Notes under the pieces: generated by a model | What the model was told of the DNA's origin: nothing | Seen by the model: only the letters and a program-made list of their open reading frames with translations | Database searches by the model: none | Origin: Ruminococcaceae bacterium AM07-15 | Lineage (GTDB): Bacteria; Bacillota; Clostridia; Oscillospirales; Butyricicoccaceae | DNA length: 64,000 nt | Direction of reading: 5' to 3' | Assembly (NCBI GenBank): GCA_003477405.1 | Contig: QUDE01000014.1 | Location: 23,975 to 87,974 of the forward strand | Part shown: one piece after another, positions 44,922 to 53,199 of the stretch | Position numbering within the stretch: position 1 is the first letter of the stretch | Layout of the letters: every line of letters starts with the position of its first letter | Program-made: the position numbers and the translations under genes

Positions 44922-47210
44922 TCATTCGGCCCGCTGATCCAGGTCGGTAAACTCTACCGTCACCACCGTGCCCATGGCCGCAGTGCCGGTGATATTCTGC
45001 TTGCTTGCCACCACATTTCCCGAGCTGCTGACAGCGCCGGAGCCCTTCATATAAAGCCCCGCCCGTTCCAGCTGAGCCCTGGCGGCCGACACCGAAAGGC
45101 CGGTCACATTGGGCACCTGCACCGGTTCTGTGGGTTTTTCCGCTCCCATATAGAGCACTACCTGACTGCCGCCGGGGATGGCCGAGCCATAACTGGGCAG
45201 CTGATCGGTGACGGTATCGCCGTCGCCCACCACTCGATAATCCAGATCCACTTTGCTCAAAGCGCTTTCCGCTTCGGTTTTGGTCATGCCGATGACTTCG
45301 GGCACCGACACATCCTTTTCCTCCAGCTCTTCGGCGGTGTAAGTGGGTTCCACTCCCAGATAGGGCAGGATATCGCTCATAATCCGCCGGATGACGGGAG
45401 CGGCCGTGATACCGCCGGTCACCGGCTGAACAGTCGGTTCGTCCAGAATGACCAGGACGGCCACCTGGGGATCGTCCGCCGGAGCGAAGGCGATAAAGGA
45501 GGAAATACGCAGGTCGTTACGGCCGGTTTCTGCCTGTTTGGCCTTTTTCTCCGATGTACCGGTTTTGCCGGCAATGTGATAACCGGCCACATAGGCGTTT
45601 TTACCGGTGCCTTCGCTGACCACAGTTTCCAGTATATCACACATCAGTTCCGATGTCTCTTCTGAAATCACCTGGCGCACCACAGTGGGCTCGGTGCTTT
45701 CCACAATATTGCCGTCGCTGTCCAGGATCTCCTTGACGATATAGGGCTTCATCAGGTTGCCGCCATTGGCCACGGCGGACACCGCCGTAATCAGCTGCAG
45801 CGGAGAGATCTGGAAGTTCTGGCCAAAGCTGGCCGTGGCCAGGTCTACCTTGTTGGACAGGAATTGCTCTTCCGAGTGGAAGATGCTCTCGCCTTCGCCA
45901 GGTAGATCAATTCCTGTGGGCTCATTCAAGCCGAAGGCCTTGTAATATTCCAAAAATGTTTTGGCTCCCACTGCCTGACCGATGTCGATAAAGGCCGGAT
46001 TGCAGGAATTCTGAATGGCCTGGTACAGGTTCTGGCTGCCGTGGGCCCGGGGATAATACCAGCATTTGATGGGCTGGGGCCAGCCTTCTACCATCCGGTA
46101 GCCAGGGCAATAAAAAGTGCTGTCCACCGTGATGGCCTTTTCCTCCAGCGCCATGGAGGCGGTGAGGATCTTGAAGGTGGAACCGGGGTCATATGTATCG
46201 GTCACCGCTTTGTTCCGCCACTGGGCCTGGAGGATCTCATTGCGTTTTTCGGAGTACTCCTCCTCATCGGTGATGGCGGCCAGCTCCTGAGCCTTCTGTT
46301 CGTCGGTGATGGTAAAGGGATCGTTGGGGTCAAAATCCCCTTTGGTCGCCATGCCCAGAATAGCGCCGGTGTCCACATCCATCACAATACCGGCCACCTG
46401 GTTCTGGGTGTTGTTGTCGTATGCGGCGATCTCCAGATTTTTCTCCAGATAGTGCTGGATCACTTCGTCAATGGTCAGGACGATGTCATTGCCGTCCTCG
46501 GCCTCATAGTACATCTCATAATCGAAAGGCATTTCTTCCCCGTTGGCGTTGGTAGCCCGGATGGCCCGCCCGGGGGTGCCGGTGAGATAGCTGTCATACT
46601 TGGCTTCGATGCCGGCCAGACCCTGGTTATCGCTTCCCACAAATCCCAGCACCTGCGCCGCAAAGTTGCCGAAGGGATAATACCGCTTGGTATCGGGAGC
46701 CATATAAATACTGGTGATGGCTTCTTTCTGCTGATCCTCCGGCTTTCCTTCGTTGTATTCCTTGATTTCCTCGTTGTAATCGGTTTTAAACTGCCGCACC
46801 TCATCGGCGACTTCTTTTTCCACCCCTCGCTTGATCACCTCATAGGCTGAATCTGTTTTGGAGGCTTTGGCATAGACCGTTTCATAGTCCATATCCAGAA
46901 TCTCCGCCAGGTTCTGGGAGATGATCTGGGCCTGTTCATCGTCAGCAATCTTGCGAGGCTCCAATGTGACCATCTCCACCGAAGCGCTGATGGCCAGGGG
47001 CTTCATATTGCAGTCGTAAATGGTGCCGCGCATGGGCTCGATCGTGGTATCTTTGGTCTGCTGGGCAATGGCTTTTTCCTCGTAAAACTCGTAATTGAGC
47101 ACCTGGAGCTGAAACAGCCGGCCCGCCACGATCACGAAGGCGCCCACCCCCAGCACCGCCGCCGCAAACAAAATGCGGCGGCGTGTCATGCTGTTGGCTT
47201 TTTTGGACAT
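44922..47210 (-). CDS. PASTA-domain class B penicillin-binding protein (SpoVD/PBP2B type)
   Basis: Class B transpeptidase of 762 residues. Seen: short cytoplasmic tail, membrane helix at about 12-30, a dimerisation domain, active-site Ser (about residue 344) in DPGSTFKILT, SCN in QNSCNPAF, KTG in AGKTGTSEKK, and two C-terminal PASTA domains (VPEVIGMTKTEAESAL and VPNVTGLSVSAARAQL). SpoVD and PBP2B are both of this type; I cannot say which, so no symbol. It follows ftsL across a terminator-like hairpin. Confidence 0.94.
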   Translation of the reverse strand: MSKKANSMTRRRILFAAAVLGVGAFVIVAGRLFQLQVLNYEFYEEKAIAQQTKDTTIEPMRGTIYDCNMKPLAISASVEMVTLEPRKIADDEQAQIISQNLAEILDMDYETVYAKASKTDSAYEVIKRGVEKEVADEVRQFKTDYNEEIKEYNEGKPEDQQKEAITSIYMAPDTKRYYPFGNFAAQVLGFVGSDNQGLAGIEAKYDSYLTGTPGRAIRATNANGEEMPFDYEMYYEAEDGNDIVLTIDEVIQHYLEKNLEIAAYDNNTQNQVAGIVMDVDTGAILGMATKGDFDPNDPFTITDEQKAQELAAITDEEEYSEKRNEILQAQWRNKAVTDTYDPGSTFKILTASMALEEKAITVDSTFYCPGYRMVEGWPQPIKCWYYPRAHGSQNLYQAIQNSCNPAFIDIGQAVGAKTFLEYYKAFGLNEPTGIDLPGEGESIFHSEEQFLSNKVDLATASFGQNFQISPLQLITAVSAVANGGNLMKPYIVKEILDSDGNIVESTEPTVVRQVISEETSELMCDILETVVSEGTGKNAYVAGYHIAGKTGTSEKKAKQAETGRNDLRISSFIAFAPADDPQVAVLVILDEPTVQPVTGGITAAPVIRRIMSDILPYLGVEPTYTAEELEEKDVSVPEVIGMTKTEAESALSKVDLDYRVVGDGDTVTDQLPSYGSAIPGGSQVVLYMGAEKPTEPVQVPNVTGLSVSAARAQLERAGLYMKGSGAVSSSGNVVASKQNITGTAAMGTVVTVEFTDLDQRAE

Positions 47211-47227
47211 TTTCTCACCTGTTCATT

Positions 47228-47280
47228 AAAAAATGAGAGCAAGAAACATCATTTCCTACTCTGCTTACTCGCTCTCATCC
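47228..47280 (-). terminator. Terminator-like hairpin between ftsL and the PBP gene
   Basis: Minus-strand ATGAGAGCGAG (47278-47268) pairs with CTTGCTCTCAT (47243-47233), 11 bp with one G-T pair, followed by a T run. It lies inside the dcw cluster only about 18 nt before the PBP start, which leaves no room for a promoter after it. Confidence 0.65.
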
Positions 47281-47297
47281 ACATTATATTGCTTGCG

Positions 47298-47792
47298 CTA
47301 TTTCAGATATTCCACCACGGCATTGAAAGTTTTCATCAGACTGCTGAGAAAGGCCGGGGTCTCGCTTTCCTGCTGAGGGATTTCCACACTGTCCTCCTGG
47401 GACAGATCCACATATTCCACCTGACTCTTGTCGGCTTTGATCATGCCCAAAGCGTTGCGGGCCCGGTCCTCCACATAGGTCAGATTGAAAATCTGCTCCT
47501 TTTTGGCCTCCAGGGCTTTGGCATCGCTCTGCAATGTCTCCAGTTCATCTTTCAGGGCGGCGTTCTCCCCTGTCAGCTGGGTCAGCTGCATGAAGTTGAA
47601 CACAATGACAAGCAGTGCTGCAAAAACGCCGCAGAAAATGGCGCTGTACTTGCCGTAGGGCACTTTGGGCTTGACTTTGCCCTTGTGCACCCGCATCCGC
47701 TGCCGGAGATCCTGCTCCTGCTGCTGGAGAGTGGCATAATCATAAGCCACGCTCTGGCGGGAAGCGGGCGAGTGCTTGTGTTCATATGCCAT
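47298..47792 (-). CDS. ftsL: Cell division protein FtsL
   Basis: Small bitopic divisome protein (164 residues): a basic cytoplasmic region, one membrane helix at about 50-70 (IFCGVFAALLVIVFNFM) and an extracellular leucine-zipper coiled coil (LTGENAALKDELETLQSDAKALEAKK), as in FtsL/DivIC. Start at 47792 because GGAGG is then 8 nt upstream; it overlaps the rsmH end by 11 nt. Sequence is poorly conserved, so the call rests on topology and position. Confidence 0.88.
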   Translation of the reverse strand: MAYEHKHSPASRQSVAYDYATLQQQEQDLRQRMRVHKGKVKPKVPYGKYSAIFCGVFAALLVIVFNFMQLTQLTGENAALKDELETLQSDAKALEAKKEQIFNLTYVEDRARNALGMIKADKSQVEYVDLSQEDSVEIPQQESETPAFLSSLMKTFNAVVEYLK

Positions 47793-48741
47793 TGTCATCG
47801 CCTCCCTCGATTTTTTCCGCTACCCGGAGCTTGGCAGAACGAGCTCTGGGATTGTCCCGAAGCTCTTCCTCTCCGGCTGTGATGACTCCTCGATGCACCA
47901 GCTTGAGCCGGGGTTTCCGGCCGCAGACGCACACCGGGAATTCCGGCGGGCAAATGCACCCTTTGGCTTGCTGTGCAAAAATATTCTTGACGATCCGGTC
48001 CTCCAGGGAGTGGAAGCTGATCACCGCCAGACGCCCGCCGGGAGCCAGCAGATCCACGCTGTCCTGCACCGCCTGTTCCACCGCCCGCAGCTCTCCATTG
48101 ACCTCGATGCGGATAGCCTGGAAGCTGCGTTTGGCCGGATGCTGCTTTTCCCGCAGAGCCTGGGGCGGCATGGCCCCCCGGATGATCTCGGCCAGCTCCA
48201 CGGTGGACTGGATTGGTTTTTCTTCTCTGCGGCGGCAGATGGCCGCGGCAATCCGTCCGCTGTACCGCTCCTCGCCGTAATCCCACAAAATGCGTTTCAG
48301 TTCTTCCTGGCTGTATCCATTGACCACATCACCGGCCGTAAAGCTCTGGCTTCGGTCCATGCGCATATCCAAAGGCGCATCGTTCATATAGGAAAAGCCC
48401 CGCTCCATGGCATCCAGCTGATAGGAGGACACCCCCAAGTCAAAGAGGATGCCGTCCACCTGAGAAATTCCCAGATCTTTTGCCACGGCGGCGATATCGG
48501 AAAAATTGCTCTTTACAAAGGTGATTTTCTCCCGGTAAGACTCCAGGCGCTTTCCCGCCGCCTGGAGGGCGTCATCGTCCCGGTCGATACAGATCAGGCG
48601 GCCGCCTTCTCCCAAACGCTGGACGATGCTCAGGGAATGGCCTCCCCCGCCGGTGGTGGCATCCATATAGATACCCTGGGGCCGAATGTGAAGGCCCTCC
48701 ATGCATTCCTGAGCCAAAACCGATTTATGACTGAATTCCAC
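47782..48741 (-). CDS. rsmH: 16S rRNA (cytosine1402-N4)-methyltransferase RsmH
   Basis: SAM-dependent methyltransferase (319 residues) for C1402 of 16S rRNA. Seen: HKSVLAQECMEGL, SAM loop DATTGGGGHSLSI, ILFDLGVSSYQLD, LDMRMD and the C-terminal VISFHSLEDRIVKN. Second gene of the cluster, after mraZ. Confidence 0.97.
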   Translation of the reverse strand: MEFSHKSVLAQECMEGLHIRPQGIYMDATTGGGGHSLSIVQRLGEGGRLICIDRDDDALQAAGKRLESYREKITFVKSNFSDIAAVAKDLGISQVDGILFDLGVSSYQLDAMERGFSYMNDAPLDMRMDRSQSFTAGDVVNGYSQEELKRILWDYGEERYSGRIAAAICRRREEKPIQSTVELAEIIRGAMPPQALREKQHPAKRSFQAIRIEVNGELRAVEQAVQDSVDLLAPGGRLAVISFHSLEDRIVKNIFAQQAKGCICPPEFPVCVCGRKPRLKLVHRGVITAGEEELRDNPRARSAKLRVAEKIEGGDDNGI

Positions 48742-48774
48742 AGGGACCTCCCCCTCTCCGGGGCAATAGCCCCT

Positions 48775-49191
48775 TTAGAAGCCCAGGTCTTCCATGGCCT
48801 CGGCAATGCTTTCCGATGTAAGTTCTCCGTTGTATTCCTGCCAGCGGCGCTTGTCCCAGATCTCCACTCGTCCGGAGACGCCGATGACGGTCACTTCCTT
48901 CTGCAGCCCGGCATATTCCCGCAGATTCTGGGGAATCAGCACCCGCCCCTGGGAATCGGGGGCGCAATCGGCAGCACTGGAAAAGAAAAAGCGTTGAAGG
49001 TTGCGGGAGCGGGACATGGGCAGTTGATTGATCTTTTCCTCCAACACATCCCAGGCTTCTGCCGAATAGACAAACAGACAGCCGTCCAGACCTTTGGTGA
49101 TGATAAAGCTGCTGCCCAGCTTCTCCCGGAGCTTGGCCGGAATGAACAGGCGGCCTTTGGCGTCGATATTGTGTTCGAATTCGCCGTGCAT
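48775..49191 (-). CDS. mraZ: Transcriptional regulator MraZ
   Basis: AbrB-like DNA-binding protein (138 residues) that autoregulates the dcw cluster. Seen: two DxxGR motifs, NIDAKGRLFIPAKLRE at about residue 8-23 and APDSQGRVLIPQNLREY, typical of the MraZ double SpoVT-AbrB fold. The ATG at 49191 starts MHGEFEHNID as in the family; a longer frame would cross the operator. Its operator and promoter are upstream at 49221-49293. Confidence 0.97.
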   Translation of the reverse strand: MHGEFEHNIDAKGRLFIPAKLREKLGSSFIITKGLDGCLFVYSAEAWDVLEEKINQLPMSRSRNLQRFFFSSAADCAPDSQGRVLIPQNLREYAGLQKEVTVIGVSGRVEIWDKRRWQEYNGELTSESIAEAMEDLGF

Positions 49192-49220
49192 TGTTTCACC
49201 ACCCTGATTCCTCCGGTCTG

Positions 49221-49260
49221 CACTTTCAGGCACTGTTCCCCACTTTCCGCCACTTTGTTC
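49221..49260 (-). promoter_or_regulatory. MraZ operator (four GTG-anchored repeats)
   Basis: On the minus strand GTG recurs exactly every 10 bp: GTGGCGGAAA, GTGGGGAACA, GTGCCTGAAA, GTGCAGACCG. This fits the known MraZ site, a series of TGGGN-type boxes at 10-bp spacing. The array begins just downstream of the -10 element. Confidence 0.75.
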
Positions 49261-49264
49261 TTTT

Positions 49265-49293
49265 ATTATACCGTTGGCCTGTATGAATTGCAA
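49265..49293 (-). promoter_or_regulatory. mraZ (dcw cluster) promoter
   Basis: Minus-strand TTGCAA (49288-49293), 17-bp spacer, perfect TATAAT (49265-49270). Confidence 0.8.
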
Positions 49294-49352
49294 GTGCTTT
49301 TCATAATTATTTTTTACCAAAAAGCCGCCATTTTATGTGAAAACACGGGATT

Positions 49353-49395
49353 TTCGACACATCAAACAGATGTTCGCTTTTTCTGTTTTTCGACA
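49353..49395. promoter_or_regulatory. Two Spo0A-like boxes upstream of mraZ
   Basis: TTCGACA (reverse of TGTCGAA) at 49353-49359 and 49389-49395, each preceded by T's, in the same orientation 36 bp apart. They lie 60-100 bp upstream of the mraZ -35 and 55-95 bp before the divergent promoter. Confidence 0.45.
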
Positions 49396-49447
49396 TTTTC
49401 CACCCTCTTTTCCTCTGGATTATTTTCCCTTTCACCCTCCTTCTCCG

Positions 49448-49476
49448 TTGCATTTTTATCTTCCTTGTGGTAGCAT
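49448..49476 (+). promoter_or_regulatory. Promoter of the membrane protein gene
   Basis: TTGCAT (49448-49453), 17-bp spacer, TAGCAT (49471-49476), about 50 bp before the start. Confidence 0.6.
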
Positions 49477-49526
49477 ATCAAAAGATGAAGTGTGAATATT
49501 TTCCCCATTTCATAGGAGAATCTGCT

Positions 49527-50198
49527 ATGTTTTTTCAAATCAGCCCCAACCCGGGCTTTGCCTTTTTTCTCGATCTGTTAGGCGGCCTCACCGGCCTTTT
49601 TTACTGTGCCATCAGCTCTCTGCTGGTGCTGCGGGGCTTTGTGCTCAAGCATCCCGTTTTCCTGCGCCAGATCGATGTGGTAGGCTGGGCCGGTCTTTCG
49701 GCCTGCGTCGTTTCCCTGCTTTTGTTTTTTTCCCATTCCATGCCCCTCAACCTTTGGTCGGCATTGAATTTTTTGTGTGATCTCACTTTTCTGCTCTATT
49801 TTCGCAGCCGGAAAACGCCCCGCGCGGCAGTCTATGCCCTGTACATCCAGTCTGGTATCTATCTGGTGTTCCTCCTGCGCATGGTATCCCATATGCAGAT
49901 GCGCCTGCTCCCCGGCTTTGTCATCTTCCAGCTGATCCCCGCCTGCCTTCTGGCCGGCGTCTCTCTGGTGGTACTGGTGCAGTCCATCCGGGAACGAAAA
50001 GAGCCCGCCTGCCCTCCCTGTGCTTCTTCTGCTCCTTCCCCGGGCACCAGTCCCTGGCCGGAGGAAACACTGGAGGAAGAAGAATCCCCCGAACGCATCG
50101 CCCAGTGGGACAACCAAGCCCCTCCCGAGTCCCCCGAGGACGATCCCTTTGAAGAGTTGCTCCCCACCGATCCTTCGGACCCCTCTTCTCACAGCTAA
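49527..50198 (+). CDS. Hypothetical multi-pass membrane protein
   Basis: A 223-residue protein with about five hydrophobic helices in its first 165 residues and a cytoplasm-like acidic, Pro/Ser/Glu-rich tail (ETLEEEESPERIAQWD). The ATG at 49527 has an AGGAGAA site; the longer frame from 49467 would overlap the promoter. No family recognised. Divergent from mraZ, monocistronic, closed by a terminator. Confidence 0.78.
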   Translation: MFFQISPNPGFAFFLDLLGGLTGLFYCAISSLLVLRGFVLKHPVFLRQIDVVGWAGLSACVVSLLLFFSHSMPLNLWSALNFLCDLTFLLYFRSRKTPRAAVYALYIQSGIYLVFLLRMVSHMQMRLLPGFVIFQLIPACLLAGVSLVVLVQSIRERKEPACPPCASSAPSPGTSPWPEETLEEEESPERIAQWDNQAPPESPEDDPFEELLPTDPSDPSSHS

Positions 50199-50213
50199 CC
50201 ACTCCATTCAGAA

Positions 50214-50252
50214 AACCAAAAGCCCGCCGATCTTTCATCGGCGGGCTTTTCT
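50214..50252. terminator. Bidirectional terminator
   Basis: AAAGCCCGCCGAT/ATCGGCGGGCTTT stem with flanking A/T runs between convergent genes. Confidence 0.9.
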
Positions 50253-50270
50253 TATTCTCAACGAGTCAAA

Positions 50271-51566
50271 TCAGACATCCAGATGGCCCCATGTGCGGAG
50301 ATATTCTTCCTTGGTCATGGGAGCTTTAAAGTTCTTCTTCACGGACAGGCCCTTTTCGGCGCCGTTGGCCAGCAGGTCGATGGCCGAGCACAGCAGCATC
50401 TTGGTGGCCTTGATGTAAGCGGAATCCTTGTCCCGGATCTCATAATGGGAGCTGTGGGCAATGCCTTCTGCTCCGCCGATGGTGCAGTGAACCACCGGGA
50501 TCAGATGGGCCACATCGTTGGCTTCGGTGGTATAACCCACACCGGGCACCACATTTTCCTTGCCATAGATCAGAGCCAGGTTGTCTTCCACAACGGCCTT
50601 CATCTCCGGGCACTCATAGGGGGTCATATAGCCGGGGATGTCCACGATCTCCACTTCGGCCCCTACGGCGTCGGCACCGGCCTTCAGAGCGCGGTTGACC
50701 TTCATGCTGGCATCCTCAATGGCCTCCATGTTGTTGGCCCGGCAGAATGTTTCGATGCGCACATCGGCCGGTACCACATTCACCAGGTCGCCGCCCTTGG
50801 TGATGATGGGATGGACGCGCACATTGTCCTTGTCCCGGAAGGTCTCACGCTGGGCGTCGATGGCCATCAGGCCGATCTTGGCCGCCTGGAGAGCGTTGAC
50901 CCCATCCCAGGGAGCGCCGCCGGCATGAGCTTCTTTGCCTTTATAATAAACCAGCTTTGCCACATAGCCCATACCCACCGGGCCGCCAGCGGCCACTTTG
51001 TCGCTGCCGTCGGTGTGCTGCATGAGCATCATATCGATATCGTCGAATACACCCAGCTTGATGAATTCCTGCTTGCCGCCGATAAAGGACAGCTTGCCCT
51101 CTTTGATCAGGCCATGGCGGTATTCCAGCTCCACCCCTTCTTCGGCCGGCACGCCCATCAGGACGATGTCGCCGTCCAGTTCGCTCATAATGCCGCTGTC
51201 CTTCAGCGCCATAGCAGCACCCATGATGGTGGCGATCTGCACATGATGGCCACAGGAGTGGGCGGCACCGGTCACAGGGTCGGCACACCGATGGCCCGGC
51301 GCCACAATGGCATCCAGCTCGCCCATCAGAGCCAGACGAACTTTGGAAGAACGGCCCTTCATGGGAGCAATGACGCCGGTGATGGCTACCCCATCCTGGT
51401 GTTCGATGCCCAGCTCATCCAGCATTTTCTGTACTTTCTCTGCGGTTTTGAATTCCTTGAATCCCAGCTCCGGCTCTGCAAAGACCGATTCTCCAAAAGC
51501 GATGATTTTATCGGCATTTTTGTCCACAGCCTCACAGGCCCGGCGCTTCAGTTCTGCAATGTCCAT
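50271..51566 (-). CDS. M20 family metal-dependent amidohydrolase (AbgB-like)
   Basis: Zinc peptidase/amidohydrolase (431 residues). Seen: GELDAIVAPGHRCADPVTGAAHSCGHHVQIA with metal-binding Asp/His/Cys residues, VPAEEGVELEY with the catalytic Glu pair, and a dimerisation domain (GKEAHAGGAPWDGVNAL). The family includes aminobenzoyl-glutamate and N-acyl amino acid hydrolases; the substrate is not readable. The ATG at 51566 has an AAGG site. Own promoter at 51618-51646. Confidence 0.9.
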   Translation of the reverse strand: MDIAELKRRACEAVDKNADKIIAFGESVFAEPELGFKEFKTAEKVQKMLDELGIEHQDGVAITGVIAPMKGRSSKVRLALMGELDAIVAPGHRCADPVTGAAHSCGHHVQIATIMGAAMALKDSGIMSELDGDIVLMGVPAEEGVELEYRHGLIKEGKLSFIGGKQEFIKLGVFDDIDMMLMQHTDGSDKVAAGGPVGMGYVAKLVYYKGKEAHAGGAPWDGVNALQAAKIGLMAIDAQRETFRDKDNVRVHPIITKGGDLVNVVPADVRIETFCRANNMEAIEDASMKVNRALKAGADAVGAEVEIVDIPGYMTPYECPEMKAVVEDNLALIYGKENVVPGVGYTTEANDVAHLIPVVHCTIGGAEGIAHSSHYEIRDKDSAYIKATKMLLCSAIDLLANGAEKGLSVKKNFKAPMTKEEYLRTWGHLDV

Positions 51567-51617
51567 CTTCGTCCAACCTTTCCTTTTCCGGCGGCCATGC
51601 GCCTTTTTGCTGTTTTT

Positions 51618-51646
51618 ATTATATCGTCCTTTCTTCCCCTTTGCAA
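51618..51646 (-). promoter_or_regulatory. Promoter of the M20 amidohydrolase gene
   Basis: Minus-strand TTGCAA (51641-51646), 17-bp spacer, perfect TATAAT (51618-51623), 15 bp from the divergent queL-like promoter. Confidence 0.8.
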
Positions 51647-51660
51647 CGCGCAAATGAGAA

Positions 51661-51689
51661 TTGACCGTAGCAAATCACTTTGCTATAAT
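51661..51689 (+). promoter_or_regulatory. Promoter of the queL-like/yhhQ operon with operator-like palindrome
   Basis: TTGACC (51661-51666), 17-bp spacer, perfect TATAAT (51684-51689). The spacer and the start of the -10 contain the palindrome TAGCAAA-TCAC-TTTGCTA (51668-51685), well placed for a repressor. Confidence 0.75.
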
Positions 51690-51723
51690 ACTAAATAGCA
51701 AGAAAGGATGGATTTTTTTACCA

Positions 51724-52452
51724 ATGAACGAGATGGAACGCTATTCGGTCATCACCGAAAAGAATCCCCGGGAGATCGTGCTTCTCCGGGGCGCAGGCTG
51801 CGCCTGGAGGCGCTGCCGCTTCTGTGATTATCATCTGGACTGCTCGCCGGATCAAAAAGCCAATTTCGCCCTCAACCGTCGGGTGCTGGCCCGGGTCACC
51901 GGTGAGTATCACCGGCTGGAAGTGATCAATTCCGGCAGCTTTGTGGATCTGGATGAGGAAACCATGGAAAACATCGTGGATCTGTGCCTGGAGCGGCACA
52001 TCCATACCCTGCATTTTGAGTGCCACTGGATGCACCGCAGCCAGATTCCCCCGCTGAAATCCCGCCTGGCCATGTTGGGCATTGCCCTGAAGATCAAAAT
52101 CGGCGTGGAGACTTTTGATCCCCTGTTTCGGGAGTGCTATCTGTGCAAGGGAATCGACTGCGATGCTTCTCCCCTGGATATCTCCCGCTTTTTTGATGAA
52201 GTCTGTTTGCTGCAAGGCCTTCCCGGCCAAACAGCCGCTTCCATGCGGCGGGACATCGAAACCGGCCTTTCCTATTTTGAGCGGGTGTGCGTCAACATCA
52301 TGGAGGAAAACTCCACCCCCATCAAACCCGACCCGGGTGTGATTGAAATTTTCCAAAAAGATGTGATGCCCCTGTTCATCCACAATCCCCGGGTGGATAT
52401 TTTGCTTCACAATACTGATTTTGGTGTGGGAGGAGTACAAAATGAGAAATGA
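51724..52452 (+). CDS. Radical SAM protein, probable QueL-type queuine-salvage lyase
   Basis: A 242-residue iron-sulfur protein with a cysteine cluster C26-x4-C31-x2-C34 (CAWRRCRFC), which departs from the usual CxxxCxxC of radical SAM enzymes, plus a radical-SAM-like KIGVETFDP segment. It overlaps by 11 nt the gene for a YhhQ-family queuosine-precursor transporter. QueL, a radical SAM lyase that frees queuine from queuosine in Clostridioides, is known to cluster with such transporters, so QueL is the best guess. The nucleoside hydrolase QueK is not adjacent. Function is inferred from context; the start at 51724 has a weakly spaced ribosome-binding site. Confidence 0.7.
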   Translation: MNEMERYSVITEKNPREIVLLRGAGCAWRRCRFCDYHLDCSPDQKANFALNRRVLARVTGEYHRLEVINSGSFVDLDEETMENIVDLCLERHIHTLHFECHWMHRSQIPPLKSRLAMLGIALKIKIGVETFDPLFRECYLCKGIDCDASPLDISRFFDEVCLLQGLPGQTAASMRRDIETGLSYFERVCVNIMEENSTPIKPDPGVIEIFQKDVMPLFIHNPRVDILLHNTDFGVGGVQNEK

Positions 52453-53146
52453 GTTACTGCTTCTTTTAAGCCTCGTGGTGCTGTACGGCGGCGTCCTTTG
52501 GTGGATGAAGATGTTCGGCAAACAAGGACTCTATGGCTGGACGGTCCTCGCCACCATTGCGGCCAACATCGAAGTTCTGATTCTGGTGGATGCCTTTGGT
52601 ATGGAACAGACCCTGGGCAATGTGCTCTTCGCCTCCACTTTCCTGGTCACTGACATTCTCAGCGAATCCTATGGCAAAAAGGCGGCCCAGCGGGCGGTGA
52701 ACATCGGTATCCTTACCTCCCTCAGCTTTATCGTCATTTCCCAAAGCTGGATGCTCTATGTACCGTCTCCTAATGACTTTATCTCTCCCAGCATTGAAGC
52801 GGTGTTCCAGAACACTCCCCGGATGATGCTGGTCAGCCTTGTGGTCTATGCCGTCACCCAGCGGTTTGATGTGTGGCTCTATCACGCCTGGTGGGACTTC
52901 ACCAACAAACGCTGGGGCGATCCCCATCGATTCCTCTGGCTGCGCAACAACGGTTCCACCCTGGTATCCCAGCTGCTCAACACTCTGCTGTTCACTTTGG
53001 GTGCTTTCTGGGGCACCTACGATTTCTCCACCATGATCTCCATCATGCTGTCCAGCTATGTGATCTTCATCTTCACCAGCCTGGCCGATACCCCCGCCGT
53101 CTACCTGGCCCGGCGCATGGTGGAAAAGAAGCAAGTCAACGAATAA
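52442..53146 (+). CDS. YhhQ-family queuosine precursor transporter
   Basis: Membrane transporter (234 residues, about six helices) of the VUT-1/YhhQ (QPTR) family, which imports queuosine precursors. Seen: TDILSESYGKKAAQRAV, a family hallmark, the WDFTNKRWG region and LVSQLLNTLLFT. GGGAGGAG precedes the ATG at 52442, inside the end of the radical SAM gene, so the two are translationally coupled. Followed by a terminator. Confidence 0.9.
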   Translation: MRNELLLLLSLVVLYGGVLWWMKMFGKQGLYGWTVLATIAANIEVLILVDAFGMEQTLGNVLFASTFLVTDILSESYGKKAAQRAVNIGILTSLSFIVISQSWMLYVPSPNDFISPSIEAVFQNTPRMMLVSLVVYAVTQRFDVWLYHAWWDFTNKRWGDPHRFLWLRNNGSTLVSQLLNTLLFTLGAFWGTYDFSTMISIMLSSYVIFIFTSLADTPAVYLARRMVEKKQVNE

Positions 53147-53151
53147 GCAAC

Positions 53152-53182
53152 AAAAAGAGCCGCAGTTTGCGGCTCTTTTTTA
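53152..53182 (+). terminator. Terminator of the queuine-salvage operon
   Basis: AAAGAGCCGCA/TGCGGCTCTTT stem with loop GTT and a T run. Confidence 0.9.
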
Positions 53183-53199
53183 TTCTGCATTTTATCGTC

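Larger units (their letters stand above)
49192..49526. other. Divergent control region between mraZ and the membrane protein gene
   Basis: These 335 bp hold, from the mraZ side, the MraZ repeats, the mraZ promoter, two Spo0A-like boxes and the divergent promoter at 49448-49476. No coding frame inside is convincing. Confidence 0.7.

Noticed and set aside
51690..51723. preQ1 riboswitch before the queL-like gene
   Set aside because: The leader is only about 30 nt and lacks the C-rich loop and A-rich tail of preQ1 aptamers.
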